Shown piece after piece: positions 1 through 8,592 of a stretch of DNA of 64,000 nucleotides. The DNA lies in assembly GCF_026626335.1 (NCBI RefSeq), contig NZ_JAPNTZ010000010.1:62001-126000 (forward strand). Reading direction: 5' to 3'. Every line of letters begins with the position of its first letter. Within the stretch, counting starts at the first letter, position 1. Position numbers and translations under genes: made by a program. Under the pieces are notes generated by a model. The model saw only the letters and a program-made list of their open reading frames with translations. It was not told the origin of the DNA and ran no database searches. This stretch comes from Paractinoplanes pyxinae. Its GTDB lineage: Bacteria; Actinomycetota; Actinomycetes; Mycobacteriales; Micromonosporaceae.

Positions 1-498
1 CTCGGTGCGCAGGATGTCCGGCAGCCGGGGCACACCGGCCTCCAGCAGCTCGCCGCTCGGCGTGGCCAGGGCTTCGGCGGCAGTGGACCAGGCGGCCAGC
101 GTCGCGTCCAGCTCCGGAGGCGACCAGGGCAGGGCCGGCACGTGGCCGTCGACGGGTTCGAGGCACAGCGCGAAGTACTCGGACTCGACCAGCGTCCAGA
201 GCGGCCGGGGTGCGGCCACCTCGGCGGGAAGATTCGCCGTGATGTACGCCTCACGGGCGTACCAGTCGGAGGTCGGGTCTTTCAGCGGCGCGGCCTTGAC
301 GAAGCCGGTGGCTCCGGACGAAGTCGTCACGAGGGCTGCGAACGCCCTGGTGAAGCCGCCGCCCGCGCTGCGTACGGTGACCACCTGGCCGCCGAGGCGG
401 GCCGCGACGGCCCGGCGCAGGCCGTCAGGCAGGTCGGGCCAGCCGGGGCGTACGGCGGTGGCGCCATAGGGCACGTCGGGGAGCGAAATCGATCGCAC
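1..498 (-). CDS. Aminoglycoside phosphotransferase-like kinase, N-terminal part (cut by window edge)
   Basis: The reading frame starts at a GTG (MRSISLPDVPYG...) and stays open to base 1, giving 166 residues. The sequence resembles the N-lobe of APH/choline-kinase-like phosphotransferases. A glycine-rich loop (SAGGGFTRAF, about residues 45-54) is followed by a strand ending FVKAAP whose lysine would contact ATP, then a segment with ITANLP/VAAPRPLW like the hinge region. The catalytic loop lies outside the window, so substrate and activity cannot be judged; such proteins phosphorylate small hydroxylated molecules, not only antibiotics. It is divergent from the DUF4240 gene, with 55 bp between the start codons. 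The start is chosen because the frame opens there and the N-terminus fits the family. Confidence 0.6.
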   Translation of the reverse strand, partial: MRSISLPDVPYGATAVRPGWPDLPDGLRRAVAARLGGQVVTVRSAGGGFTRAFAALVTTSSGATGFVKAAPLKDPTSDWYAREAYITANLPAEVAAPRPLWTLVESEYFALCLEPVDGHVPALPWSPPELDATLAAWSTAAEALATPSGELLEAGVPRLPDILRTE

Positions 499-553
499 GA
501 CCCCTATCCTGCCCGGCCCGGTTTTGTCGTACCCCGCTGGCAGGATCTGTGGC

Positions 554-1087
554 ATGAGAACCGACGACTTCTGGGCCGTCATCAGCCGGGCGACCGCCGA
601 TCGGCCCGCCTCGCCCGCCGATGTGGCCAAACGCGCCGCGGCCGACCTGGCCACCCGCGATCCGGACGAGATCGTGGCCTGGGGTCGCCATCTCGACAAG
701 GTCATGGTCGCCTCCGGCACGCAAGATCTGTGGGCGGCGGCCTATCTGATCAACGGCGGCTGCTCCGAGGAGGGCTTCGACAGCTTCCGCGGCTGGCTGA
801 TCGCCCACGGCCGCGACGCCGTGGCCCGATCGGTGAAATCACCCGACTCGCTGGCCGACGTGGCGGTGGTGCGGGGCGCGGCCGACACCGGCGCCGTCTT
901 CGAGGCCGAAGAGGTGTTGTCCATCGCGGCCGACGCCTACGCCCAGGCCACCGGTGAAGAGCTGCCGGCGTCCGACCGCCCGGTCACCCGTCCCGACGCC
1001 GCCGACCTGTGGGATTTCGACAACGAGGACGAGATGCAACGCCGCCTGCCCAAGCTGTCCGCGCTGTTCCTGGCGCCACCCGAGTGA
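554..1087 (+). CDS. DUF4240 domain protein
   Basis: A 177-residue soluble protein. It opens MRTDDFWAVI and contains the arrangement typical of DUF4240: an N-terminal FW helix, a central ASGTQDLWAAAYLINGGCS segment and the GWLIAHGRDAV stretch around residues 75-90. The family is widespread in actinobacteria and has no established biochemical role. ATG 554 is preferred over an upstream in-frame start because the domain begins right at MRTDDFW. No signal peptide or membrane segment is seen. The MOSC gene follows 50 bp downstream on the same strand, so the two may be co-transcribed. Confidence 0.7.
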   Translation: MRTDDFWAVISRATADRPASPADVAKRAAADLATRDPDEIVAWGRHLDKVMVASGTQDLWAAAYLINGGCSEEGFDSFRGWLIAHGRDAVARSVKSPDSLADVAVVRGAADTGAVFEAEEVLSIAADAYAQATGEELPASDRPVTRPDAADLWDFDNEDEMQRRLPKLSALFLAPPE

Positions 1088-1137
1088 GCTGAGAAATGGG
1101 TCGATCCGTCACCACCGGCTCGGTCAGACTGCGGCTC

Positions 1138-1848
1138 ATGGAGACTGCGCAAGGGCAAGTGGCCTCGGTCAGCAGCAACGGCGTCTACTCGTTCACCAAG
1201 CCCGCGCGGGACGAGATCGTGCTGATCGCGGGCCTCGGCATCGAGGGCGACACGCACGCGGGCGTCCACGTGCGGCACAGGCACCGCGTCAAGGTCGATC
1301 CGACGCAGCCCAACCTGCGGCAGGTGCACCTGATCCACGAAGAGCTGTTCGCCGACGTCGCGCACAAGGGCTACGAGGTCCGGCCGGGCAATCTGGGCGA
1401 GAACGTGACGACGCGCGGGCTCGACCTGCTCGGCCTGCCGGTGGGCACGATCCTGCGCTTCGGCGTCGAGGCGGAGCCGGCCGAGTGGGACGCAGGCGTC
1501 CTGGACGCGGTGCTGGCGGCGGCCGACGCCGCGAAGCTGAACGAACCCACTGCCCGGGCGGCCGAGGCGGTGCGGGCCGCGGTGGCTCGGGAGGCGGCGG
1601 CCGGGCAGGCGCGCGGCATCGACCCGCGGCCGGCGCTCGTGGTGGCCGGGCTCCGCAACCCGTGCCAGCAGATCAACAAGTTCCAGCCCGGCCTGCTCAA
1701 AGAGGTGATCGGCCACGACGAGAAGGGTGATCTCGTCCGCAAGGGCGGCATCATGACGGTCGTTCTGCGAGGCGGAGCCGTCCGGCCCGGGGACCCGCTG
1801 GTCGCCGAACTGCCGCCGCTCCCGCACGCCTCGCTGGAGCCGATCTGA
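1138..1848 (+). CDS. MOSC domain-containing protein
   Basis: About 236 residues. MOSC domains bind sulfur carriers or the molybdenum cofactor and occur in Moco sulfurases and in standalone proteins such as YiiM. Seen here: the opening strand GQVASVSSNGVYS, the GLGIEGDTHAG turn, the RPGNLGENVTTRGLDL segment and the conserved cysteine in LRNPCQQINKFQPGL near residue 180, the residue expected to carry sulfur. The frame is open from 1096, but ATG 1138 (METAQGQV) is preferred because the domain starts there. The insert between the two halves (about residues 110-165, Ala-rich) is longer than in YiiM. The partner enzyme is not evident nearby. Confidence 0.75.
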   Translation: METAQGQVASVSSNGVYSFTKPARDEIVLIAGLGIEGDTHAGVHVRHRHRVKVDPTQPNLRQVHLIHEELFADVAHKGYEVRPGNLGENVTTRGLDLLGLPVGTILRFGVEAEPAEWDAGVLDAVLAAADAAKLNEPTARAAEAVRAAVAREAAAGQARGIDPRPALVVAGLRNPCQQINKFQPGLLKEVIGHDEKGDLVRKGGIMTVVLRGGAVRPGDPLVAELPPLPHASLEPI

Positions 1849-1974
1849 GCCGCCGTGAGCGCGCCCGCGGGCACCCCTTGAGCGGGTGTGAGTGGGGGTT
1901 CCGTGCGGACGTGGGACGATAGAACGCGCCGGCGGCTCGCCGGCCCACCGCTCGGACGATAAGAACGGAAGATC

Positions 1975-3855
1975 GTGCCTGGACCGCTCGACCCCGGCGT
2001 GAACGTGATCGGTGCCACCGATCCCGCTCGCATCCGCAACTTCTGCATCATCGCCCACATCGACCACGGCAAGTCGACGCTGGCCGACCGGATGCTGCAG
2101 ATCACCGGCGTCGTCGACCCGCGGCAGATGCGCGCCCAGTACCTCGACCGCATGGACATCGAGCGCGAGCGCGGCATCACCATCAAGTCGCAGGCCGTGC
2201 GCATGCCGTGGGTGGTGCGCGAGGGCGGGCAGCAGGGCGAGTCGGCCGTTCTCAACATGATCGACACTCCGGGCCACGTCGACTTCACGTACGAGGTCTC
2301 CCGCTCCCTCGCCGCCTGTGAGGGCGCCGTCCTGCTGGTCGACGCCGCCCAGGGCATCGAGGCGCAGACCCTCGCCAACCTCTACCTGGCGATGGAGAAC
2401 GACCTCCACATCATCCCGGTGCTCAACAAGATCGACCTCCCGGCCGCGCAGCCCGAGAAGTACGCCGAAGAGCTGGCCAAGCTGATCGGCTGCGAGCCCG
2501 ACGACGTGCTCCGCGTCTCCGGCAAGACCGGCGAGGGCGTCGACCACCTGCTCGACGAGATCGTCCGCCAGTTCCAGCCCCCGGTCGGCGAGGCCGACGC
2601 CCCCGCCCGCGCGATGATCTTCGACTCGGTCTACGACGTCTACCGCGGCGTGGTCACCTACGTCCGGGTCGTCGACGGCCGCATCGAGGCTCGCGACCGC
2701 ATCAAGATGATGTCCACCGGCGCCGTCCACGAACTGCTCGAGATCGGCGTCGTCTCACCCGAGATGGAAAAGGCCGGCGCGCTCGGCGTCGGCGAGGTGG
2801 GCTACCTGATCACCGGCGTGAAGGACGTCCGCCAGTCCCGCGTCGGTGACACGGTGACCGGCAACGTGCGGCCGGCAAAAGAGGCGCTGGGCGGCTACAA
2901 AGACCCCAAGCCGATGGTCTACTCCGGCCTCTACCCGATCGACGGCTCCGACTACCCGGCGCTGCGCGACGCGCTCGACAAGCTCAAACTCAACGACGCC
3001 GCGCTCACCTACGAGCCCGAGACGTCGGCCGCGCTCGGCTTCGGCTTCCGCTGCGGCTTCCTCGGCCTGCTCCACCTCGAGATCATCGGTGAGCGGCTGG
3101 AACGCGAGTTCGGCCTCGACCTGATCTCGACCGCGCCCAACGTGGTCTACCGCGTCTACACCGAGGACGCGGAGGAGCACATCGTCACCAACCCCAGCGA
3201 GTTCCCGGCCGGCAAGATCTCCGAGATCCACGAGCCGATGGTGCGCGCGACCGTGCTGGTGCCCAACGACTACGTGGGCGCCGTCATGGAGCTGTGCCAG
3301 AGCCGCCGCGGCAACCTGCTCGGCATGGAATACCTCTCGGCCGAGCGCGTCGAACTCCGCTACATGCTGCCCCTGGCCGAGATCATCTTCGACTTCTTCG
3401 ACCAGCTGAAGAGCAAGACCAAGGGGTACGCGTCGCTCGACTACGAGCCCGACGGCGAACAGGTGGCCGACCTCGTCAAGGTCGACATCCTGCTGCACGG
3501 CGAGCCGGTCGACGCCTTCAGCGCGATCGTGCACAAGGACAAGGCCTACGCGTACGGCGTCAGCATGGCCTCCAAGCTGCAGAAGCTCATTCCGCGGCAG
3601 CAGTTCGAGGTGCCCATCCAGGCCGCCATCGGCAGCCGCATCATCGCCCGCGAGACGATCCGCGCCATCCGCAAGGACGTGCTGGCCAAGTGCTACGGCG
3701 GTGACATCAGCCGCAAGCGCAAGCTGCTCGAGAAGCAGAAGGAAGGCAAGAAGCGGATGAAGATGGTCGGCCGCGTCGAGGTGCCGCAGGAGGCGTTCAT
3801 CGCCGCGCTGTCGACATCCGACGCTCCGGACACCAAGGGAGCAACCAAAAAATAA
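1975..3855 (+). CDS. lepA: Elongation factor 4 (LepA), ribosome back-translocating GTPase
   Basis: 626 residues from a GTG start, the usual length for LepA/EF4, a translational GTPase that binds ribosomes and influences translocation and assembly. G1 is AHIDHGKS (about residues 27-34), switch II DTPGH is near residue 97 and G4 NKID is near 151. The EF-Tu-like beta barrel, EF-G domain III/V homologies and the LepA-specific C-terminal domain follow (PRQQFEVPIQAAIG, then KCYGGDISRKRKLLEKQKEGKKRMK, about residues 540-605). Members of the family usually sit beside hemW; here about 5.5 kb of other genes and repeats lie between the two. A 126-bp gap precedes it, so it probably has its own promoter. 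Confidence 0.97.
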   Translation: MPGPLDPGVNVIGATDPARIRNFCIIAHIDHGKSTLADRMLQITGVVDPRQMRAQYLDRMDIERERGITIKSQAVRMPWVVREGGQQGESAVLNMIDTPGHVDFTYEVSRSLAACEGAVLLVDAAQGIEAQTLANLYLAMENDLHIIPVLNKIDLPAAQPEKYAEELAKLIGCEPDDVLRVSGKTGEGVDHLLDEIVRQFQPPVGEADAPARAMIFDSVYDVYRGVVTYVRVVDGRIEARDRIKMMSTGAVHELLEIGVVSPEMEKAGALGVGEVGYLITGVKDVRQSRVGDTVTGNVRPAKEALGGYKDPKPMVYSGLYPIDGSDYPALRDALDKLKLNDAALTYEPETSAALGFGFRCGFLGLLHLEIIGERLEREFGLDLISTAPNVVYRVYTEDAEEHIVTNPSEFPAGKISEIHEPMVRATVLVPNDYVGAVMELCQSRRGNLLGMEYLSAERVELRYMLPLAEIIFDFFDQLKSKTKGYASLDYEPDGEQVADLVKVDILLHGEPVDAFSAIVHKDKAYAYGVSMASKLQKLIPRQQFEVPIQAAIGSRIIARETIRAIRKDVLAKCYGGDISRKRKLLEKQKEGKKRMKMVGRVEVPQEAFIAALSTSDAPDTKGATKK

Positions 3856-3936
3856 ATCGGTTTGGGCTTTCGACCACTCGGGAACTCTGGGGCTCGACGG
3901 ACGCAACAACTGCTTCACCCCCGAGAGGAACCCCCA

Positions 3937-4212
3937 ATGACTGTCACCGGCATCATCACCGCTCTCGTCGTCGGTCTCATCATCGGCGCCCTGGGCCGCC
4001 TGGTCGTACCGGGCAAGCAGAACATCCCGATCTGGCTGACCCTGGTCATCGGTGTCGTCGCTGCGCTGCTGGGCACCGTGCTGGCCCGCGCCACCGGCGT
4101 TGCCGACACCAAGGGCTTCGACTGGATCGAGCTTCTGTTCCAGGTCGTGCTGGCCGCGATCGGTGTGGCGCTTGTCGCCGGCGTCGGCGGTCGCCGTCGC
4201 ATCCACCGGTAA
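3937..4212 (+). CDS. GlsB/YeaQ/YmgE-family small membrane protein
   Basis: A 91-residue integral membrane protein with three hydrophobic segments: MTVTGIITALVVGLIIGALG, IPIWLTLVIGVVAALLGTV and LLFQVVLAAIGVALVAGV. It ends in a basic tail GGRRRIHR. The GALGRLVVPGKQNIP loop after the first helix is typical of the transglycosylase-associated (GlsB/YeaQ) family, whose members are often stress-induced and of unknown mechanism. A GAGAGGAA ribosome-binding sequence lies just before ATG 3937. It follows lepA after 81 bp and is closed by a strong hairpin, so it is the last gene of this rightward unit. Confidence 0.8.
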   Translation: MTVTGIITALVVGLIIGALGRLVVPGKQNIPIWLTLVIGVVAALLGTVLARATGVADTKGFDWIELLFQVVLAAIGVALVAGVGGRRRIHR

Positions 4213-4222
4213 TCGCTGACAA

Positions 4223-4260
4223 CGAAGCGCCGGGCCTCTTGGCCCGGCGCTTCGCCGTTT
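4223..4260 (+). terminator. Rho-independent-like terminator after the GlsB-like gene
   Basis: A perfect 14-bp inverted repeat (4223-4236 with 4241-4254, core GCGCCGGGCC/GGCCCGGCGC) with a TCTT loop, followed by only a short T run (GTTT). It lies 10 bp after the stop codon. Confidence 0.75.
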
Positions 4261-4270
4261 CCCAACAAAA

Positions 4271-4510
4271 GTCAAGGGCTGTCGTGGGCGGTGGGGGCGT
4301 TGCTCCTGCCGCTTTATGGGTTTGTGGTCAGGTCCGGCGGATCGAAGTTGAAGGCTGGATGCCGGAGCGGGGTGGGGCGTTGCTCCTTCCGCCTTTTGGG
4401 TTTGTGGGCCCGAACTGGTAGATGAAAGTCAAGAGCTGGATGTCGGAGCGGGGTCGGGCGTTGCTCCTCCCGGCTTTTGGCTTCGTGGGCGCGAACCGGT
4501 AGATCAAAGT
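4271..4510. repeat. Tandem 80-81 bp repeat, three units
   Basis: Three imperfect head-to-tail copies, marked by GTTGCTCC at 4299, 4379 and 4460. Each unit carries GTCAAG..GCTGGATGYCGGAGCGGGG and a GGCTTTTGGG/TTTGTGGG stretch. The last unit runs directly into the 124-bp dispersed repeat, which begins with a related GATGTCGTAGCGGGG. Possible reading frames change between units, so it does not look protein-coding. Confidence 0.75.
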
Positions 4511-4519
4511 CAAGGGCTG

Positions 4520-4643
4520 GATGTCGTAGCGGGGTGGTGGGTGCAGACCGTCGCTCCCGCCGAGGGCGCGGGCGGGTCGAGCTGGCCGCTGGCGCGTCCA
4601 TGACGCTCGACCCACCCGCGCGACGTGCGTAAGTGGTTGCGCC
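4520..4643 (+). repeat. Dispersed structured repeat, copy 1
   Basis: A 124-bp element starting GATGTCGTAGCGGGGTGG and ending AGTGGTTGCGCC. It is closely similar to 13640-13763 and to the complement of 16649-16771. It contains a long hairpin (GGGTCGAGC pairing with GCTCGACCC) that differs from the other copies by compensatory changes. It lies between the 3' ends of two convergent genes. Confidence 0.85.
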
Positions 4644-4779
4644 CCAAGCTGGCGCCGTCAGTTACCGCCTTGTCAACCACCCCTGTGGACAGGCCGCCGA
4701 TGTGGACAACGCGCAGCCGTCACCGACTCCGGCGTAGCGTCGTCAGCACACCGATCGGGTTTCACAGCCCAACTCGTGG

Positions 4780-5055
4780 TCACGCACGCCCGACTTGTGG
4801 TCACGCACGCCAAGGCCGGGGTGGCGCACGCTCAACTCGCGGTCGCGTATGCCAAGGCTGGGTGGCGCAGGCTCAATTCGCGGTCGCGTAGGCCAAGGCT
4901 GGGGTGGCGCACGCTCAACTTGCGGTCGCGTATGCCAAGGCAGGACTGCCGCATGCTCAGACTCGCGGTCGCGTACGCCAAGGCTGGGGTGGCGCACGCT
5001 CAACTCGCGGTCGCGTACGCCAAGGCCGAGTTGGCGCACGCTCAACTCGCGGTGG
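4780..5055. repeat. 42-bp minisatellite, about 6-7 units
   Basis: Head-to-tail copies of a 42-bp unit containing GGTCGCGTAYGCCAAGGC and GGTGGCGCACGCTCAACTCGC. One unit is 41 bp, which breaks any continuous frame, so this is a DNA minisatellite and not a protein repeat. Degenerate GGGTTGGGT-type units continue to about 5180, immediately before the end of the minus-strand sensor gene. Units are contiguous, with no unique spacers, so it is not a CRISPR array. Confidence 0.8.
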
Positions 5056-5189
5056 CGCCCGACAACGTCAGGTTGCGCAGATCCGGGTCAGGTGGCGCCG
5101 GCCCGAGTTGGGTAGCGCGGGCTCGAGTTGGGGGTCGCGCGGATCCGGGTTGGGTCGGGCAGGCCTGGGTTGGGTGGGCGAATCGGCGG

Positions 5190-7532
5190 TTAGTAGCGGA
5201 ACTTGTGCTGGGCGCTTCGGCGGTTTACCCAGGCTGGGAGTTCGTCGACGTGGTCGCGGTGGGGGATGCGGTCGATGGGGTCCTGAGTGTCGGACACGTT
5301 TTGCATCGTTACCACGAAGCCTTGGACCAGGCGGTCGTCCCGCAGGTCGCGGTAGGTGGCCTCGACCAGCACCTGGCTGTGGTCGGGGCGGCGGAGGGCG
5401 CAGAACAACGTGCCGTCGCCGCCGGTGGCGAACGCGCGGCGGATCTGGCCGCGGTCGTCGGGGTGGACCAGGTCTTCCAGGGTGGCCAGCGGGGAAAGCT
5501 TCTCGTCGCCCAGCACCTCGTGCAGGGCGGGGCTGGCGTAGCGGATGCGCTGGTCCTCGTCGAGCACCAGCATCAGGTCGGCGGTGTTGCTGATGACCGC
5601 GCGCAGGTAGAGGTCGCTGTCCCGGCGGCCGACGGCCTCGACCAGGCTGATCCGGTCGAGGGCCAGGGCGGCCTGACCGGCCAGCACCTCGAGCGCGTCG
5701 TGGGCGGCGGTCAGAGCCTCGCGGCGGCCGGTGAGGATCAGCGCGCCACCGCTGGGCCGGGCCACGGCCAGCGGTTCCAGCCACAGCGGACAGACCAGCG
5801 TCGTCTCCTCGTCGGCCGGCGCGGGGCTGCCCGAAGAGAACCAGCGTCCGGCCCCGCCGGAGCGGAACCAGCGCCCGGTCTCGCCGGAGCGCGATGAGCG
5901 CCGGATCTCGCCGGACCAGAACCAGTGAACGGCGTCGCCGAGGCGGAAGCGGTGGTCGGCGCCAGCTGCGGAGGAGGATCGGCGATCGGTGTCGCTGCCG
6001 GTTGAGGGCTGACGAGTGGCTTCAATGGAGTGGGAGCCCTGACCGGCGCGTGGCTGCTGGGACTTGGTGTCGCTCTCGGATGGGCGGCGCTTGATGCGGC
6101 GCAGCGTTCGGGTCAGCCAGCTTGGGCGGCGGCGGAGACCGAGACGGCGGGTGGGCTGACCGCTGGCCGCAGCCTCTGGGCTGGTGCTGCCGGACAGTTC
6201 GTCGTTCGCCCCGCTCACTTTGCCGGGGGCGCCGGGGCCACCGGGCGCGGCACCCTCACTCCGCGACAAGGCGGAGTCCTCAGTCCGCGCAAAGGCGTCG
6301 GCTCCGCTCAGCGCAGAGGCGTCGGGTCGACTCCGCGCGAAGGCGTCGGGTCCGCTGAGTGTGGAGGCGTCGGGTCCGCTCGGCGTGGGGGCGTCGGCTC
6401 GACTCCGCGCGGAGGCGTCGGCGGGGGGCCGGGTGGGCGTGTTCAGGGCCGTCGGGCCGTTGGGCGCGATCGGGTGGCTTGTGGCGGCTCGGGGAGTTGA
6501 GGGGACCGCCGTGGCTTCGATGGTGGGGGTGGCCCACCAGCTGCGGGGGCGGCGGCCGGGGGGAGCGGGGGGTAGCTGGACCGCGGCCAGCTGGCGGTCG
6601 TCGGGGGCGAAGACGACGCGGCGCAGGGCGGTCGAGGGGATCAGGGCGGCCACGCCGGCCCGGACTGCCTCGTCGACGGCGGCTATGTCGGTGGCTGAGA
6701 CCAGGTCGGCGGTGGCGCTGCGCAGGCCGCGTTCGCGGGTCAGGGCCTGGCTGTTCAAGGTCACCGAGTCGGCCAGGCGGGTGATCGTCAAGGTCAGGGT
6801 GATCGCGCCGGCGATGGCGATCGGGACGCCGTCGCGGACTGTGCCGTCCAGGGCCTCGATCAGCAGCACGACCGGTGGGGTGGCGACCGAGGCGCCCAGC
6901 AGGGCGGCCCAGCGGCCGTGCCAGCGGGTGGTTCGCGGCGGCATGGGCTGGGTCAGCCGCACCATAGACGGGTGCAGGGCAGCCAAGCCCCATGCGATGT
7001 AGAGGACGCGGTAACCGGACTCGGAACCCTCGCTCTGCAGCAGCGGGAACAGCACGTCGCCGGCCAGCAGGCCGACCGAGCCGGCCAGCAGGAGCATCGC
7101 CGAGACGTTGCGGCCGGTGGCCAGGTTGAGGCGCAGCGCGACCCCGACCAGCAGCAGCGAACCGATCACATCGGACGCCGAGATCCGCACCCAGGGGCTG
7201 TTGTCGGCGATCACGAAGACCCAGATGACGAGCAGTGCCGAACAGGCGAACGCGAGCAGGTCGATCAGGCGGGCCCGGTCGACCAGCACCGAGCCGCCCT
7301 CGGTGAACCGCAGCAGCGCGCCCGCCACGAGCACGAACATCGCCAGATAGCAGCCCGTAGCCGCCGACATCACCTCGAAGGCGTAGAAAACATCACCGAC
7401 AGCTAGCGCGAACACCGCGCCGGCCAGCAGCAGCCACGGCCCTATGCGGGCCGGGCGGTGCCACTGCAGTCCCACGATGATCGCCGTGCAACTGCCGGCA
7501 CCCAGGAGAATCCATTCGATCGCCCTCGACAC
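5190..7532 (-). CDS. Membrane sensor protein with GAF-like and PAS domains and a low-complexity insert
   Basis: 780 residues. Residues 1-260 hold about eight hydrophobic segments. A short GAF-like region follows (about 270-340, RGLRSATADLVSATDI). A long Pro/Ala/Ser/Asp-rich insert (about 350-560) contains repeats such as DASTLSGPDAFARSRPDASALSG and GETGRWFRSGGAGRWFSSG. The second GAF half (LVCPLWLEPLAVARPSGGALIL, about 570-640) precedes a PAS domain (about 645-745, ISNTADLMLVLDEDQRIRYASPAL). The protein then stops, without GGDEF, EAL or kinase domain. It is probably a signal sensor at the membrane acting through a partner. The gene ends directly against the minisatellite, so loss of an output domain is possible but not shown. 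Confidence 0.7.
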   Translation of the reverse strand: MSRAIEWILLGAGSCTAIIVGLQWHRPARIGPWLLLAGAVFALAVGDVFYAFEVMSAATGCYLAMFVLVAGALLRFTEGGSVLVDRARLIDLLAFACSALLVIWVFVIADNSPWVRISASDVIGSLLLVGVALRLNLATGRNVSAMLLLAGSVGLLAGDVLFPLLQSEGSESGYRVLYIAWGLAALHPSMVRLTQPMPPRTTRWHGRWAALLGASVATPPVVLLIEALDGTVRDGVPIAIAGAITLTLTITRLADSVTLNSQALTRERGLRSATADLVSATDIAAVDEAVRAGVAALIPSTALRRVVFAPDDRQLAAVQLPPAPPGRRPRSWWATPTIEATAVPSTPRAATSHPIAPNGPTALNTPTRPPADASARSRADAPTPSGPDASTLSGPDAFARSRPDASALSGADAFARTEDSALSRSEGAAPGGPGAPGKVSGANDELSGSTSPEAAASGQPTRRLGLRRRPSWLTRTLRRIKRRPSESDTKSQQPRAGQGSHSIEATRQPSTGSDTDRRSSSAAGADHRFRLGDAVHWFWSGEIRRSSRSGETGRWFRSGGAGRWFSSGSPAPADEETTLVCPLWLEPLAVARPSGGALILTGRREALTAAHDALEVLAGQAALALDRISLVEAVGRRDSDLYLRAVISNTADLMLVLDEDQRIRYASPALHEVLGDEKLSPLATLEDLVHPDDRGQIRRAFATGGDGTLFCALRRPDHSQVLVEATYRDLRDDRLVQGFVVTMQNVSDTQDPIDRIPHRDHVDELPAWVNRRSAQHKFRY

Positions 7533-7671
7533 GTCCTACTTAGTACCAGGGCGGTAGCTGTCTGTCCATGTCGATGTATACGCTACGCAACTGCGCACTC
7601 AGGACGTTCGTCATCACGCCTAGTAGTCGATCGATGGACCGAAACTTTCGGGGCTGGTCCGAAAGGCGACG

Positions 7672-8541
7672 TCAGCTGAAGACTTCGGCGACCACCCGGC
7701 CGGCGCCGGGGCCACCGTCCGCGCTCACCGCCTGCCACCGCCCGTCGGGCGCGTGCCATTCGAGATCGCCGAAACGTACCCGTTCGAGACCCGTCGCCGA
7801 GGCGTGCGCCACGAGCCAGTGCGCGTAGCGCCAGCCCGCGCTCGCGCTGCTGACCTTGACCGTGAGCCGCGCGGCCTCCGTGGCCGTGGCCGATTCGGGC
7901 AGGCCCTTGCCCCAGTCGAGCCGTAGTCCCTTGGACAGCGCGGTCGCGGCGGCCGCCCCGCGCTGCACCGGGGAACCGCTGACACTGCACTCCACGGCGC
8001 CGGTGGCCCGGCCGGTCAGCGCACGGGCCAGCACCGCCGACTCGTCGGCCCATTTCTCGTACGCGTTGGGATAGGCCGACCGCTGCACCTTCTGCGCCGC
8101 GTCGGTGACCCGCATCTTCTGGTAGTTCTTGACCTTCTTGAGCGACGAGTAGAACTTGTCGGCCGCGTACCGGGGGTCTTTGATCTGCTCGAAGGTGCCC
8201 CACCCCTGGCTGGGCCGCTGCTGGAACAGGCCGACCGAGTCGCGGTCGCCGTCGTCCAGATTTTCGAGCTTCGACTCCTGGAAGGCGGTGGCCAGGGCGA
8301 TCACCACGGCCCGTTCGGGCATGCCCTTGCGCAGCCCGACCGCCGTGATGGTGGCCGCGTTGGCCATCTGCACGTAGTCGAGGGTGACCTCGCCGTCGGC
8401 CCGGACGGTGCACTCCGGCCCGATCTTGGGCAGCTTGATGCTGCCGGAGAAGGTGTTGACGACCGCGAAGACGCCGAGCGCACCGACGAGCGCGACAATC
8501 GCCAGCACCACGACCGGTGTCTTGCGCACCCGCACCCCCAC
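7672..8541 (-). CDS. Exported protein with lysozyme/transglycosylase-fold-like domain
   Basis: 289 residues. A single N-terminal membrane segment (VVVLAIVALVGALGVFAVV, about residues 9-27) would anchor or export it. The segment ALATAFQESKLENLDDGDRDSVGLFQQRPSQGWG (about 82-115) resembles the active-site region of SLT-like transglycosylases: a Glu after a short helix, then a GLFQ turn. A catalytic role for E88 is inference from this likeness. Orthologues in actinomycetes are often labelled only as hypothetical or, misleadingly, as heavy metal transporter. It stands alone between the sensor gene and the enoyl-CoA hydratase. Confidence 0.6.
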   Translation of the reverse strand: MGVRVRKTPVVVLAIVALVGALGVFAVVNTFSGSIKLPKIGPECTVRADGEVTLDYVQMANAATITAVGLRKGMPERAVVIALATAFQESKLENLDDGDRDSVGLFQQRPSQGWGTFEQIKDPRYAADKFYSSLKKVKNYQKMRVTDAAQKVQRSAYPNAYEKWADESAVLARALTGRATGAVECSVSGSPVQRGAAAATALSKGLRLDWGKGLPESATATEAARLTVKVSSASAGWRYAHWLVAHASATGLERVRFGDLEWHAPDGRWQAVSADGGPGAGRVVAEVFS

Positions 8542-8592
8542 CCTCTTGTTGTTCAGGCGACAAGAGTAGTCAACGAGGTCACCCGCACGGCG

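Noticed and set aside
937..2730. Long minus-strand frame opposite the MOSC and lepA genes
   Set aside because: Composition is the typical shadow of GC-rich coding sequence (Asp/Val/His/Arg-rich), opposite very strong genes.
2755..4275. Minus-strand frame of 506 codons opposite lepA
   Set aside because: Antisense shadow; lepA is unambiguous.
4780..5055. CRISPR array
   Set aside because: Units are contiguous without unique spacers and no cas gene is present, so it is a minisatellite.
4776..5897. Long plus-strand open frame of 373 codons across the minisatellite and the sensor gene end
   Set aside because: Its first third is a tandem DNA repeat in which unit length varies by one base, and the rest is antisense to the well-supported sensor gene. 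No domain is recognisable.
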